The position numbers were made by a program, and so were the translations under genes. From contig JARFTV010000006.1 of the NCBI GenBank assembly GCA_029289325.1, positions 1 to 64,000 of the forward strand: a DNA stretch of 64,000 nt, written 5' to 3'. The stretch is from Alphaproteobacteria bacterium. Its GTDB lineage: Bacteria > Pseudomonadota > Alphaproteobacteria > Rhodobacterales > Rhodobacteraceae. Positions within the stretch are counted from its first letter, which is position 1. Each line of letters begins with the position of its first letter. Of this stretch, positions 54,301-62,026 are shown piece by piece. The notes under the pieces are model-generated. The model had not been told where the DNA came from and ran no database searches. It worked only from the letters and a program-made list of their open reading frames with translations.

Positions 54301-54827
54301 CCCTCGCCCAGGTCACGCAAAAGGCCGAGCGCGGCCCCTGCATCGCCAAACTGGCGGGCAGCGTCTCCTCCCGGCAGGAACGCAAATCCGCCAAGGGCAA
54401 CCGTTTCGCCTTCGTCCAGCTCTCCGACCCCACCGGCCTTTACGAGGTCACCTGTTTCTCCGAGGTCCTCGAAGCCTCCCGCGACCACCTCGACGCCGGC
54501 TCCAACGTCGTCCTCACCGTCAAGGCCGAGCTTGAGGGCGAGACCCTCAAGCTCCTCGCCCAGTCCATCACCCCCATCGACGCCGCCACCGCCACTGCCG
54601 GCGCGCAGGACCTCCGCATCCACCTTGTCCGCCCCGAGGCCGCAACCTCTCTCGCCGCGCTCCTGTCCAAGGTCGAAGCCCGCACCCGCGCCGCCATCAC
54701 CCTCTGCGTCACCGACGCGCAGGGCCGCGAGATCGACATCGACCTCCCCGGCCAATACCCCGTCACCCCCCAGATCAAGGGCGCGATCAAGGCCATGCAG
54801 GGCGTCCTCGCGGTCGAGGAGGTCTAG
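51381..54827 (+). CDS. dnaE: DNA polymerase III alpha subunit
   Basis: The 1148-residue replicative polymerase. The N-terminal PHP domain begins [20 protein letters not shown]. The catalytic aspartates are in the palm block [19 protein letters not shown] (about residues 407-425), with [16 protein letters not shown] before it. HhH and OB-fold regions follow ([13 protein letters not shown] and [20 protein letters not shown]). Length and architecture are normal for DnaE1. Confidence 0.97.
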   Translation: MPGANPRFIHLRTHTEHSLLEGAVPVKKLVGLCTAQAMPAVAVTDTNNMFAALEFSVLAMGAGVQPIVGCQLSVAHDPAQPGEKPRSPASIVLLAQNEQGYMNLMRLNTRLYIDGAMTGSANLPQVTLDELAQNAQGLICLTGGPDGPLGRFHATGQHQKARAILERLAAIYSDRLYVELQRHPGPGGALPEHEALAERGAIDLAYELGLPIVATNDVYFPKTDLYEAHDALICIAEGAYVDQQQPRRRLTPQHYFKSEAEMVALFADLPEALENTVEIAKRCAYAATKRKPILPKFADDEVQELRRQANEGLQARLKVIPHSATPEEYQARLDFELGIIEKMGFPGYFLIVSDFIKWAKDHNIPVGPGRGSGAGSLVAYALTITDLDPLRYALLFERFLNPERVSMPDFDIDFCMDRREEVIQYVQEKYGRDKVAQIITFGALLSKAAVRDVGRVLQLSYGQVDKLSKMIPVEGVKPVSITKALADEPRLREAAKEEVVGRLLDYAAKIEGLYRNASTHAAGVVIGDRPLDQLVPLYRDPRSDMPATQFNMKWVEAAGLVKFDFLGLKTLTVIQNAMDLLALRGISFDINLIPLDDKPTYDLYASAKTVAVFQVESSGMMDALRRMKPTCIEDIVALVALYRPGPMENIPVYCEVKNGLRELESIHPTIDHILAETQGIIVYQEQVMQIAQVMAGYSLGGADLLRRAMGKKIAEEMAKERPKFIEGCKATHNIDAKKAGEVFDLLEKFANYGFNKSHAAAYAVVSYQTAYLKANYPAEFMAAVMNCDIHLTDKLAVYKREVDKLGIKTIAPCVNASLATFTVRDGAIVYGLGALKNVGVDAMRLIVEARGDKPFATLFDFARRVDLKRIGKRPLEMLARAGAFDQLDPNRARVFEALDPLVAYSAAIHEAAASSQVSLFGSAGADIPEPRLPFRDDWLPVERLAQEHQAIGFYLSGHPLDDYMSALRKKGVETLAQVTQKAERGPCIAKLAGSVSSRQERKSAKGNRFAFVQLSDPTGLYEVTCFSEVLEASRDHLDAGSNVVLTVKAELEGETLKLLAQSITPIDAATATAGAQDLRIHLVRPEAATSLAALLSKVEARTRAAITLCVTDAQGREIDIDLPGQYPVTPQIKGAIKAMQGVLAVEEV

Positions 54828-54952
54828 ACCCGCCAGATTTGCCCAAAGCAAACCTGCCCGCTCCCGCCCCCGGTCAACTCCGCCCCAACCGCACGCCGCG
54901 CCAACCATTCCCTAACCCAAACCGCGTTCCCTCCCGCCAAAGGAGCAACGCC

Positions 54953-55774
54953 ATGGACCCCCTCCACCACCTCCCCCTGACTGAGATCGCCCCCCACGCC
55001 CTCCTCCGCGACCGCACCGCGCTCGACCCCGCCGCCCTGCAACTCCTCCAGCACTCCATCGCGACCGAGGGGCTCCGCACCCCCATCGAGGTCTGGCAGC
55101 TCTCCACCCCCCGCGACGGGCACGTGTACGGCCTCATCTCCGGCCTCCGCCGCCTCACCGCCTGCCGCGCCTTGGGCCACACCACGATCCCCGCCTTCCT
55201 CCGCGCCCCCCAGACCATCGCCCAGGCCCTCGCCCAGATGGTGACCGAGAACGAGATCCGCGAACCCGTCACCCCGTGGGAGAAGGCCACCCTCATCCTG
55301 AACGCCATCCATGAGGGCCACTTCGACACCCCCGACACCGCCATCGCCGCCCTCTTCCCCGCCCTCCCCCGCACCACCCGCAGCCGCATCCGCAACCATG
55401 TGAGCGTGGCCGAGGCGCTCGGCCCGCTCCTCACCGACGCGACAGGCCTCACCACCCGCCAACTCGACACCCTCGCCGCCGCGCTCCAGTCCGGGCACGA
55501 GGACCTCCTCACCGCCACCCTCCACCCCGTCATCGGCCAGGGGGCTGAGACGCAATGGTCCACCCTCCGCCCCGTCCTGCAGGATGTGTTGCGAGAGCCC
55601 ACCAACCCCACCACCCGCCGCCCCCGGAGGCTGTTGAAGCTCCGCCAGGGCCTGACGATCACGCGGGAGGCCTGCCCCGGCGGCTACACCCTCCGCTTCA
55701 CGGGGGCGCAGGCGAAGTCCGGCCTGATCGACGATGTGCTGGACAAGGTGGAGATGTGGTTCAGCAAGGACTAA
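54953..55774 (+). CDS. Orphan ParB/Spo0J-like nuclease-domain protein
   Basis: A 273-residue protein with a ParB N-terminal domain: LPLTEIAPHALLRDRTALDP, then LQHSIATEGLRTPIEVW and GHVYGLISGLRRLTACRALG (the ISGLRR replaces the usual SGERR box), and MVTENEIREPVTPWEKA. No parA is adjacent. The start at 54953 follows AAAGGAG at the right distance. It could be a DNA-binding partition-like protein or a plasmid-derived relic. The coding strand is unusually C-rich at third positions. Function unknown. Confidence 0.7.
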   Translation: MDPLHHLPLTEIAPHALLRDRTALDPAALQLLQHSIATEGLRTPIEVWQLSTPRDGHVYGLISGLRRLTACRALGHTTIPAFLRAPQTIAQALAQMVTENEIREPVTPWEKATLILNAIHEGHFDTPDTAIAALFPALPRTTRSRIRNHVSVAEALGPLLTDATGLTTRQLDTLAAALQSGHEDLLTATLHPVIGQGAETQWSTLRPVLQDVLREPTNPTTRRPRRLLKLRQGLTITREACPGGYTLRFTGAQAKSGLIDDVLDKVEMWFSKD

Positions 55775-56283
55775 GCGCCACCCCGTAGGGTGCGCATTCA
55801 TGGCGCACCAGCGTCCACCGTAGGTCGGGGCCTGCCCCGTCTCTCCCCACCCGCCAACCACCCCTCCACACCTGTCTCCCCCTTCCCACCCGTCATCTCC
55901 GCACCACCTGTCATCCCCGCGAAGGCGGGGATCCACCTTGACCCAACCCAACAGGATCCCCGCCTCCGCGGGGATGACACGCCCGTAGGGTGCGCTACAG
56001 CGCACCAAACCCCGCCACCCATCCCGCGAACGAGAGGGCCGCGCCCTCCCTCGGGCGGGCGCTTCAACGGTCGATCTGCGCGCTTTAACCCTCAACCCCA
56101 CCCCCCGCCGTTGGGGTGAGCACCGTCGCATGAGCGCCCTCCGGGGGGGGTGGGCGGGCGCGGCCCGGCGGGCTTACGCCCTTGATTCCGGGCCAGAAAG
56201 CGTCAGTCATTTCGTGCGCACTTTCGACTTGCCTAGTTCGCGACCTTACCCCACATTTCCGCTTGATCAGAAATGGTGATAGT
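55775..56283. repeat. Repeat-rich spacer without a gene (REP-like and GGGGATGA hairpins)
   Basis: About 500 bases with no supportable gene. They contain two GTAGGGTGCGC hairpins of the family C type (55784-55808 and 55983-56006), and between them a facing pair of TCATCCCCGCGAAGGCGGGG units (55911-55935 and, inverted, 55954-55979), i.e. a REP-doublet layout. Then come low-complexity CCCC/GGGG stretches and another hairpin (CCCACC...GGGGTGAG, about 56099-56130). The AT-rich island starts right after, with base composition falling from about 56200. Confidence 0.6.
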
Positions 56284-56775
56284 ATGAACGAAATTCTTGG
56301 CAAACTATCGAACTACAATATATTCAATTTCCTCTTTCCCGGGGCAATCTTCTCATTCTTAGCTGATCGCATGGAGATCTTCTCGCAGCCGGATGATTTC
56401 GCGGAAAGACTTATCTGGTACTACTTCGTTGGCATGGCTATCAGCCGAATTGGATCTTTGCTAGTGGAGCCAGTTCTGAGGTGGCTCTCTTTTGTAAGGT
56501 CTGGGGAGTATGAGAAATATCTCCAAGCCGCAGAAGCGGACTCAAAACTCGAATTAATGATAGAAGTCTCCAATACCTATAGGACAATTGCCACGACCTT
56601 TATCGTCCTTCTCTTCTTCGATTTCTACGTGGGTTTGATGTCTAGTTTTGGGTTGAGTCCTCAATGGCAGTTAAGGATTGCGATTGCGCTCCTCGGCTTG
56701 CTATTCCTGGCGGCGCTATCTAAGCAATCAAGTTTTGTGAGCAAGAGAATCAAGCGCTACTCGGAGCGTACCTAA
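56284..56775 (+). CDS. Four-TM membrane protein of an AT-rich two-gene island
   Basis: A 163-residue membrane protein, not recognised with certainty. The start NEILGKLSNYNIFNFLFPGA leads into a first hydrophobic segment; others are at about 43-62 (WYYFVGMAISRIGSLLVEPV), 104-122 (IATTFIVLLFFDFYVGLMSS) and 129-147 (LRIAIALLGLLFLAALSKQ). A charged loop (EYEKYLQAAEADSKLELMIE) sits between the second and third, and the C-terminus is basic. The ATG at 56284 follows a weak GGTGATAG. Base composition and codon use (many AAT, TTT, ATA-type codons) differ sharply from all neighbours, suggesting transfer. The stop overlaps the next start (TAATG). Confidence 0.7.
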   Translation: MNEILGKLSNYNIFNFLFPGAIFSFLADRMEIFSQPDDFAERLIWYYFVGMAISRIGSLLVEPVLRWLSFVRSGEYEKYLQAAEADSKLELMIEVSNTYRTIATTFIVLLFFDFYVGLMSSFGLSPQWQLRIAIALLGLLFLAALSKQSSFVSKRIKRYSERT

Positions 56776-57677
56776 TGTCCATTATCAAAAGCTTTGCGGT
56801 AGGAAACGGCGACCTTTTCTACATTCTTCACGGCAGTCCAAACTTCACAATTATTGACTGCAATCTGACTGGCGATCGCGACGACGAAATCTTGGAAGAG
56901 CTGAAATATCAATCAGACTCAAAAGAAATTACCCGCTTCATTTCGACGCATCCCGATCAGGATCATTTTGAAGGCATAGAGAAATTGGACGCCAAGATAC
57001 CCATTTTGAATTTCTATGTAGTAAAGAATTCTGCAGTAAAAGATCCTGAGACTGATTCCTTTAAACACTACTGTGACCTTCGGGATAGCACAAAGGCATT
57101 CTATATTCACAAGGGATGCAAGCGAAAGTGGATGAATCAGGGAGATGAAACTCGAAGCGCCTCCGGACTTTCAATCCTTTGGCCGGATCTTCAGAATCCC
57201 TACTTTGTCGCTGAATTGGCAAAGTGTAATGCAGGTGAAGGCTACAACAACGTTTCTGCCGTTATTCGCTACTCTCTGCAGAATGGGGCAACGGTTATGT
57301 GGCTTGGTGATCTGGAGACTCAGTTTATGGAAGATATTGCTGACAGTATTGAACTGGAAAAGACAACAATCGTCTTCGCGGCGCACCACGGCCGAGAATC
57401 GGGAAAAATTCCAGACTCGTGGCTTCGCAAGCTTGATCCGCAAATCATTGTAATTGGGGAGGCGCCATCTCGGCACCTAAACTACTATACGGGATATAAG
57501 AAGATTACGCAGAACAGCGCAGGTGACATCACTATGGAGCTTGTAAATGATAAAGTACACTTCTACGTTTCCAATCCAAAATACTACAACAAGGGTCTTA
57601 CTGATGAGGGCATGACATCGTTCCCGAACTACGTTGGTAGTATTACTGTAGAAACTGAGTATACCTTGGATGGGTAA
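56775..57677 (+). CDS. ComEC/Rec2-type metallo-beta-lactamase-fold hydrolase
   Basis: A 300-residue hydrolase with the MBL fold of the ComEC C-terminal type. IKSFAVGNGDLFYILH and FTIIDCN form the first strands; the metal motif is H59-x-D-x-D-H64 in ISTHPDQDHFEG, the next ligand Asp is in VMWLGDLETQF (about 178), and a His pair in VFAAHHGRESG (about 196). No signal peptide or membrane segment is seen. It is translationally coupled to the four-TM protein and has the same AT-rich composition. Substrate unknown; phosphodiester or nucleotide hydrolysis is possible by family. A linked membrane partner suggests action at the membrane. Confidence 0.75.
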   Translation: MSIIKSFAVGNGDLFYILHGSPNFTIIDCNLTGDRDDEILEELKYQSDSKEITRFISTHPDQDHFEGIEKLDAKIPILNFYVVKNSAVKDPETDSFKHYCDLRDSTKAFYIHKGCKRKWMNQGDETRSASGLSILWPDLQNPYFVAELAKCNAGEGYNNVSAVIRYSLQNGATVMWLGDLETQFMEDIADSIELEKTTIVFAAHHGRESGKIPDSWLRKLDPQIIVIGEAPSRHLNYYTGYKKITQNSAGDITMELVNDKVHFYVSNPKYYNKGLTDEGMTSFPNYVGSITVETEYTLDG

Positions 57678-57830
57678 CAAGTTGGTCGACAAATGGAGAA
57701 GGAAAGATCACATTCCGATGCCCCGCGTTACTTGAGTACCCATCCCCATCACCCTTAACAAACCTCTAACGTCCGCGACCATCCCTTTGAATCCAAAACG
57801 GAATCCGGAAATGTCCACCGTGGACACCTC
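57678..57830. other. Right flank of the AT-rich island
   Basis: 153 bases in which the composition returns to that of the chromosome. It contains a perfect inverted repeat TGTCCAC-C-GTGGACA at 57812-57826, just past the slyX stop. No gene, integrase site or matching direct repeat with the left flank was seen. Confidence 0.4.
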
Positions 57831-58025
57831 TCACCAGTGAGGCGGGCGGACGTTCGCTTCCGGCGAAGTCCCCCGCAGGGCCTCCTCCTCCGCGGCCCGC
57901 TCCATCAGCAGCCGAACCCGCCGCTCCAGCCCCGCGATCTCGGTCGCCTGCCGGGCCACCACGTCCGACAGGTCCTCCACCGCCCGGATCAGGTGGGCCA
58001 CCTTCTCTTCCAGATCGACCGACAT
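57831..58025 (-). CDS. slyX: SlyX-like protein
   Basis: A 64-residue coiled-coil protein. [34 protein letters not shown] shows heptad spacing, and the C-terminus ends RPPHW, the family hallmark (PPHY/PPHW). The function of SlyX is not known. It is divergent from hisS with a 69-base gap. Confidence 0.85.
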   Translation of the reverse strand: MSVDLEEKVAHLIRAVEDLSDVVARQATEIAGLERRVRLLMERAAEEEALRGTSPEANVRPPHW

Positions 58026-58094
58026 CCCACCCCCCGCGGGCCGCCGCGCCGCCCCGCCGAGCCACGGGCGGCGCGCCAGAGCGAAGGTCCGACC

Positions 58095-59567
58095 ATGGCC
58101 GACAAGCCCCCCCGCCGCCCCCGCGCCGAGACCCCGAAGGGATTCCGCGACTACTTCGGGGCAGAGGTCACCGAACGGAAAGCCATGCTCGACCGCATCG
58201 CCGGGGTCTACCACCGGTACGGGTTCGACCCGCTGGAGACCTCTGCCGTGGAGACGGTCGAGGCCCTCGGCAAGTTCCTCCCCGACGTCGACCGCCCCAA
58301 CGAGGGCGTATTCGCCTGGCAGGACGAGGACGCCGACTGGCTGGCCCTCCGGTACGACCTGACGGCCCCGCTCGCCCGCGTCGCCGCCCAGTACCGCAAC
58401 GACCTCCCTAGCCCCTACCGGAGGTACGCGATGGGCCCCGTCTGGCGGAACGAGAAACCGGGTCCGGGAAGGTTCCGCCAGTTCTACCAGTGCGACGCGG
58501 ATACCGTGGGTTCGGCCTCGGTAGCGGCGGACGCCGAAATCTGCGCGATGCTCGCCGACGCCCTGGAAGAAGTCGGCATCCCCCGCGGCGACTACGTGGT
58601 GAAGGTGAACAACCGGAAGGTCCTGAACGGCGTGATGGAAGTCGCGGGGCTGGCCGGAGAGGACAAGCACGACGAACGCGGGATCGTCCTGCGGGCCATC
58701 GACAAGATCGACCGTCTGGGTCCTGAAGGGGTGCGCGCCCTCCTCGGCGAGGGCCGCAAGGATGAGAGCGGGGACTTCACCAAGGGGGCGGGGCTGTCGG
58801 CGGAGCAGGCCGAGGTCGTGATGGGCTTCACCTCAGCCAAGCGCGACACGGGGGCCGCGACGGTGGCCCGGCTGCGCGAGCTGGTGGGGGCCTCGGCCAT
58901 CGGGGCCGAGGGGGTGTCTGAACTGGAAGCCATCGCCGCGCTTTTGGACGCGCAGGGGTATGGGCCGGACCGGATCGTGCTGGACCCCGGTGTGGTGCGG
59001 GGGCTCGGCTACTATACGGGGCCGGTCTATGAGGCGGAACTGACCTTCGAGATCCTCGACGAAAAGGGTCGCAAGCGGCAGTTCGGCTCGGTGGCCGGGG
59101 GTGGCCGCTACGACGGGCTGGTCAAGCGCTTTACCGGGCAGGATGTGCCGGCGACGGGAGTGTCGATCGGGGTCGACCGTCTCCTTGCCGCATTGCGGGC
59201 CAAGGGGCGCGTTTCGGGGGATCTGGCCGGGCCGGTGGTCGTCACCGTGATGGATCGGGACCGGATGGCCGATTACATGGCGATGGTGGGTGAGCTGCGG
59301 CAGGCGGGCATCCGGGCCGAGGTCTACCTTGGCAACCCGAAGAACTTTGGCAACCAGCTGAAATACGCAGACAAGCGGGCCTCGCCGGTGGCGGTGATCC
59401 AGGGGGGCAATGAGGCGGCGGCGGGGTCCGTGATCCTGAAGGATCTGATCCTCGGCGCGAAGATCGCCGAGAGCGCGACGCTGGAGGAGTGGAAGGATCG
59501 CCCGGCCCAGGTCGAGGTGCCCCGTGGCGAGCTGGTCGCGGCGGTGAAGCGGATGCTGGGCCAATGA
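58095..59567 (+). CDS. hisS: Histidine-tRNA ligase
   Basis: HisRS charges tRNA-His. The 490-residue class II enzyme starts [19 protein letters not shown]; motif 2 is [23 protein letters not shown] (given here in pieces: [14 protein letters not shown] then [13 protein letters not shown]), the histidine-binding blocks are [10 protein letters not shown] and [15 protein letters not shown], and an anticodon-binding domain follows from about residue 385. It heads the hisS-hisZ-hisG run. A longer upstream frame overlaps slyX and is not supported. Confidence 0.96.
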   Translation: MADKPPRRPRAETPKGFRDYFGAEVTERKAMLDRIAGVYHRYGFDPLETSAVETVEALGKFLPDVDRPNEGVFAWQDEDADWLALRYDLTAPLARVAAQYRNDLPSPYRRYAMGPVWRNEKPGPGRFRQFYQCDADTVGSASVAADAEICAMLADALEEVGIPRGDYVVKVNNRKVLNGVMEVAGLAGEDKHDERGIVLRAIDKIDRLGPEGVRALLGEGRKDESGDFTKGAGLSAEQAEVVMGFTSAKRDTGAATVARLRELVGASAIGAEGVSELEAIAALLDAQGYGPDRIVLDPGVVRGLGYYTGPVYEAELTFEILDEKGRKRQFGSVAGGGRYDGLVKRFTGQDVPATGVSIGVDRLLAALRAKGRVSGDLAGPVVVTVMDRDRMADYMAMVGELRQAGIRAEVYLGNPKNFGNQLKYADKRASPVAVIQGGNEAAAGSVILKDLILGAKIAESATLEEWKDRPAQVEVPRGELVAAVKRMLGQ

Positions 59568-59646
59568 GCCGGGCGTGCTTTTCATCCCCCCAGGGCGGGG
59601 GAGGGGCGGCGCGTCGTGCCGCGCAGTGGGACGGCGAGGCCGAGGC

Positions 59647-60741
59647 ATGACCCCCAAAGCGGCGATCCGGGCAGAGGGCGAGCGGCTTCTTGCGGCTTTC
59701 GTCCAGGCGGGGGCAGTGCCGGTGGAGGCGGATATCCTGCAACCGGCGGGCACCCTGCTGGATCTTTATGGCGAGGATATCCGGGCGCGGGCCTATGTGA
59801 CGGACGATCCGGTCAAGGGCGAGATGATGCTGCGGCCGGACTTCACCGTTCCGGTGGTGCAGGCGCATATGGCGCATGGGGCAGAGCCGGCGCGCTATGC
59901 CTATCTGGGCGAGGTCTTCCGCAAGCAGGCGCGCGGCTCGGGCCGGGCCAGCGAATATCTGCAGGTGGGGTACGAGGTCTTTGACCGCGCCTCGCCGGAG
60001 GTCGCGGATGCCGAGGTCTTTGCCCTGTTCCGCGACCTTCTGACCGGGCTGGACCTGCGGCCGGTCACCGGGGATATCGGGATCCTCATGGCGGCGGTAC
60101 GGGGGCTGGAGACCTCGGACCGGCGGAAGGCGGCGCTGTTGCGGCACGTCTGGCGGCCCACGCGGTTCAAGGCGTTGCTGGACCGCTTTGCCGGGCGCGC
60201 GCCGGTCCCGGCGGGGCGGCTCGCGCTGCTGGAGCGGCTGAAGGCGGGAAGCCCGGCGCAGTTGATCGCAGAGGCGGGGACCTTTGTTGGCCTGCGCTCT
60301 TCCGAGGAGATCGCGGCGCGGGCCGAGGCCCTGGTCGCCGACGCCGAGACGCCGCCGATCAAGGCGACCGAGGCGGCGCTGCTGTATGATCTGCTGTCGC
60401 TGGAGGCTCCGGCGGGCCATGCCCTGAGCCACCTGCGCGGGATAACCCCGATGCTTCCGGCCATTGGCCCGGCGGTGGACCGTTTTGCGGCGCGGCTGGA
60501 CGCGCTTGCGGCGCGCGGGGTGGATGTGGCGACGCTGGCCTTCGAGGCGAGCCACGGGCGGACGGCGCTGGAATACTATGACGGGTTCGTCTTCAGCTTC
60601 CTGGGCGACGGTATGCCGCCCGTTGCCTCGGGCGGCAGGTATGACGCGCTGACGGCGGTGCTGGGGGCAGGGGCCTTCATCCCGGCGGTGGGGGGCGTGA
60701 TCCGGCCGGGGCTGGTCGCACGGCTGAAGGGGGCGGTATGA
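59647..60741 (+). CDS. hisZ: ATP phosphoribosyltransferase regulatory subunit
   Basis: A 364-residue HisRS paralogue lacking the anticodon domain. It keeps MMLRPDFTVPVVQAHM, YLGEVFRKQARGSGRASEYLQVG and ALEYYDGFVFSFLGDG, but not the histidyl-tRNA synthetase active-site set. HisZ is required for activity and histidine feedback of the short HisG that follows. The ATG at 59647 is in a GC-rich 79-base gap after hisS; the stop overlaps hisG as ATGA. Confidence 0.92.
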   Translation: MTPKAAIRAEGERLLAAFVQAGAVPVEADILQPAGTLLDLYGEDIRARAYVTDDPVKGEMMLRPDFTVPVVQAHMAHGAEPARYAYLGEVFRKQARGSGRASEYLQVGYEVFDRASPEVADAEVFALFRDLLTGLDLRPVTGDIGILMAAVRGLETSDRRKAALLRHVWRPTRFKALLDRFAGRAPVPAGRLALLERLKAGSPAQLIAEAGTFVGLRSSEEIAARAEALVADAETPPIKATEAALLYDLLSLEAPAGHALSHLRGITPMLPAIGPAVDRFAARLDALAARGVDVATLAFEASHGRTALEYYDGFVFSFLGDGMPPVASGGRYDALTAVLGAGAFIPAVGGVIRPGLVARLKGAV

Positions 60742-61436
60742 TCCGGGTTGGCGTGCCGTCCAAAGGGCGGCTGATGCAGGACTGCTTCGACTGGTTCGGC
60801 GCGCGGGGCGTGGGGATGCGCCGGTCGGGCTCGGACCGGGAATATTCCGGCGTGATCGAAGGGGTGGAGGGCGTGGCCCCCGTGCTCCTGTCGGCCGGGG
60901 AGATCCCGCGCGAACTGGCGGCGGGGCGGATACATCTGGGGGTCACCGGGTCCGATCTGGTGCGCGAGCAGCTGGGCGAAGACGAGGTGGCCGAGGTGGC
61001 CAAGCTGGGGTTCGGTCATGCCGACCTGATCATCGCGGTGCCGAACGTCTGGATCGATGTCGAGACGGTGGACGATCTGGATGCGGCGGCGGCCGCGTTC
61101 CGGGCGGCGCATGGGCATCGGCTGCGGATCGCGACCAAGTATCACCGGCTGGTGCGGGATTTCCTGCAGCGCCAAGGGGTTGCCGATTACCAGCTGGTCG
61201 ACAGCCAGGGCGCGACCGAGGGGACGGTGAAGAACGGGACGGCCGAGGCCATCGCGGATATCACCTCGTCGGGAGAGACCCTGCGGGCGAACCACCTGCG
61301 CATCCTGTCGGATGGGCTGATCCATTCCAGCCAGGCGGTGCTTTGGGCCAGCCGCGTGGCAGAGTGGTCGGCCGAGGACCTTGCGGGCTATGCGGGGTTG
61401 GCGGCGAAGCTGGGGGTTCCGGCGCGGCCCTTCTGA
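60738..61436 (+). CDS. hisG: ATP phosphoribosyltransferase, short form
   Basis: HisG catalyses the first step of histidine synthesis. The 232-residue protein is the short form without the C-terminal regulatory ACT-like domain, consistent with its coupling to hisZ. IRVGVPSKGRLMQDCFDWF at the start, HLGVTGSDLVREQ and the PRPP loop QGATEGTVKNGTAEAIADIT are characteristic. Confidence 0.95.
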   Translation: MIRVGVPSKGRLMQDCFDWFGARGVGMRRSGSDREYSGVIEGVEGVAPVLLSAGEIPRELAAGRIHLGVTGSDLVREQLGEDEVAEVAKLGFGHADLIIAVPNVWIDVETVDDLDAAAAAFRAAHGHRLRIATKYHRLVRDFLQRQGVADYQLVDSQGATEGTVKNGTAEAIADITSSGETLRANHLRILSDGLIHSSQAVLWASRVAEWSAEDLAGYAGLAAKLGVPARPF

Positions 61437-61440
61437 TCTG

Positions 61441-61468
61441 CTGGTCGATGACTTCGTCACGCGACGCA
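61441..61468. repeat. Dispersed hairpin repeat, family A, copy 4 (reverse orientation)
   Basis: TGGTCGATGACTTCGTCACG is the reverse complement of a family A unit (CGTGACGAAGTCATCGACCA). It lies in the 55-base gap between the convergent hisG and DUF1489 genes. Confidence 0.5.
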
Positions 61469-61491
61469 GTGCGGTCCGGCATGCGTTCGGG

Positions 61492-61914
61492 TCAGTGAAG
61501 CCCGAGTTCGGCCAGCGCCTGCGCCAGTTTCGGCGGGAGCGGATCATCCTTCGCGCGGCGCTTGGGCAGGTCGCGGGGCGAGTCCTTCGGATCGAGGTAG
61601 CGCCAGCCCTGGAAGGGGCGGCGGGGCGCGGCCTCGGTGCGGATGACCTCCTGGTCAAGGATCAGGGCGCAGCGCGGGATGCCGTCGCCGAGGTTGACCT
61701 CCTTCAGGTCGAGCAGGCGCTGGCGGGCGAGGATGACCCCCTTGATCACCCAGTAGAGCGAGCCGCCATCCAGCACCTCGGCCTCGCGCTTCGGCCACAT
61801 GCGGGTGACGTGGATCGCCTGACCCTCGGGCCAGTGCGGGCGCTGGCTCCGTTGCCAGTCGAGCAGGTCCTCGACCGAATCGGCGCCGACGCAGAGTTTC
61901 AGGAGGTTGATCAT
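61492..61914 (-). CDS. DUF1489 family protein
   Basis: A 140-residue protein of the alphaproteobacterial DUF1489 family, recognised from NLLKLCVGADSVEDLLDWQ, HVTRMWPKREAEVLDGGSLYWVIKG and GWRYLDPKDSPRDLP. Function unknown. The start at 61914 matches the family N-terminus; an ATG 12 bases further upstream (61926) has a better AAGG ribosome site and is an alternative. Confidence 0.85.
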   Translation of the reverse strand: MINLLKLCVGADSVEDLLDWQRSQRPHWPEGQAIHVTRMWPKREAEVLDGGSLYWVIKGVILARQRLLDLKEVNLGDGIPRCALILDQEVIRTEAAPRRPFQGWRYLDPKDSPRDLPKRRAKDDPLPPKLAQALAELGLH

Positions 61915-61950
61915 GCGCGCAATCATAGGGCCTTGTGCGCCGGCTTCAAG

Positions 61951-61979
61951 TTGACCCGAGGGGGGGAGGGGCGTATCTT
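61951..61979 (+). promoter_or_regulatory. Sigma-70-type promoter of nrdJ
   Basis: TTGACC (61951-61956) and TATCTT (61974-61979) are 17 bases apart, 47 bases before the nrdJ start. The spacer is almost pure G. No cobalamin riboswitch elements and no NrdR boxes are seen in the gap. Confidence 0.55.
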
Positions 61980-62026
61980 GGGCCCTTCGTTCCACCCATC
62001 CACAAGAGACAGGAAGATTCGCCCTC

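Noticed and set aside
52317..54908. Long minus-strand open frame (863 codons) opposite dnaE
   Set aside because: Shadow of dnaE, which has all polymerase motifs. The antisense protein is low-complexity (Gly/Asp/Val-rich).
56182..56283. N-terminal extension of the four-TM island protein to 56182
   Set aside because: The extra residues lie in the compositional transition zone, lack a ribosome site and would place a polar Cys-containing stretch before the first membrane helix.
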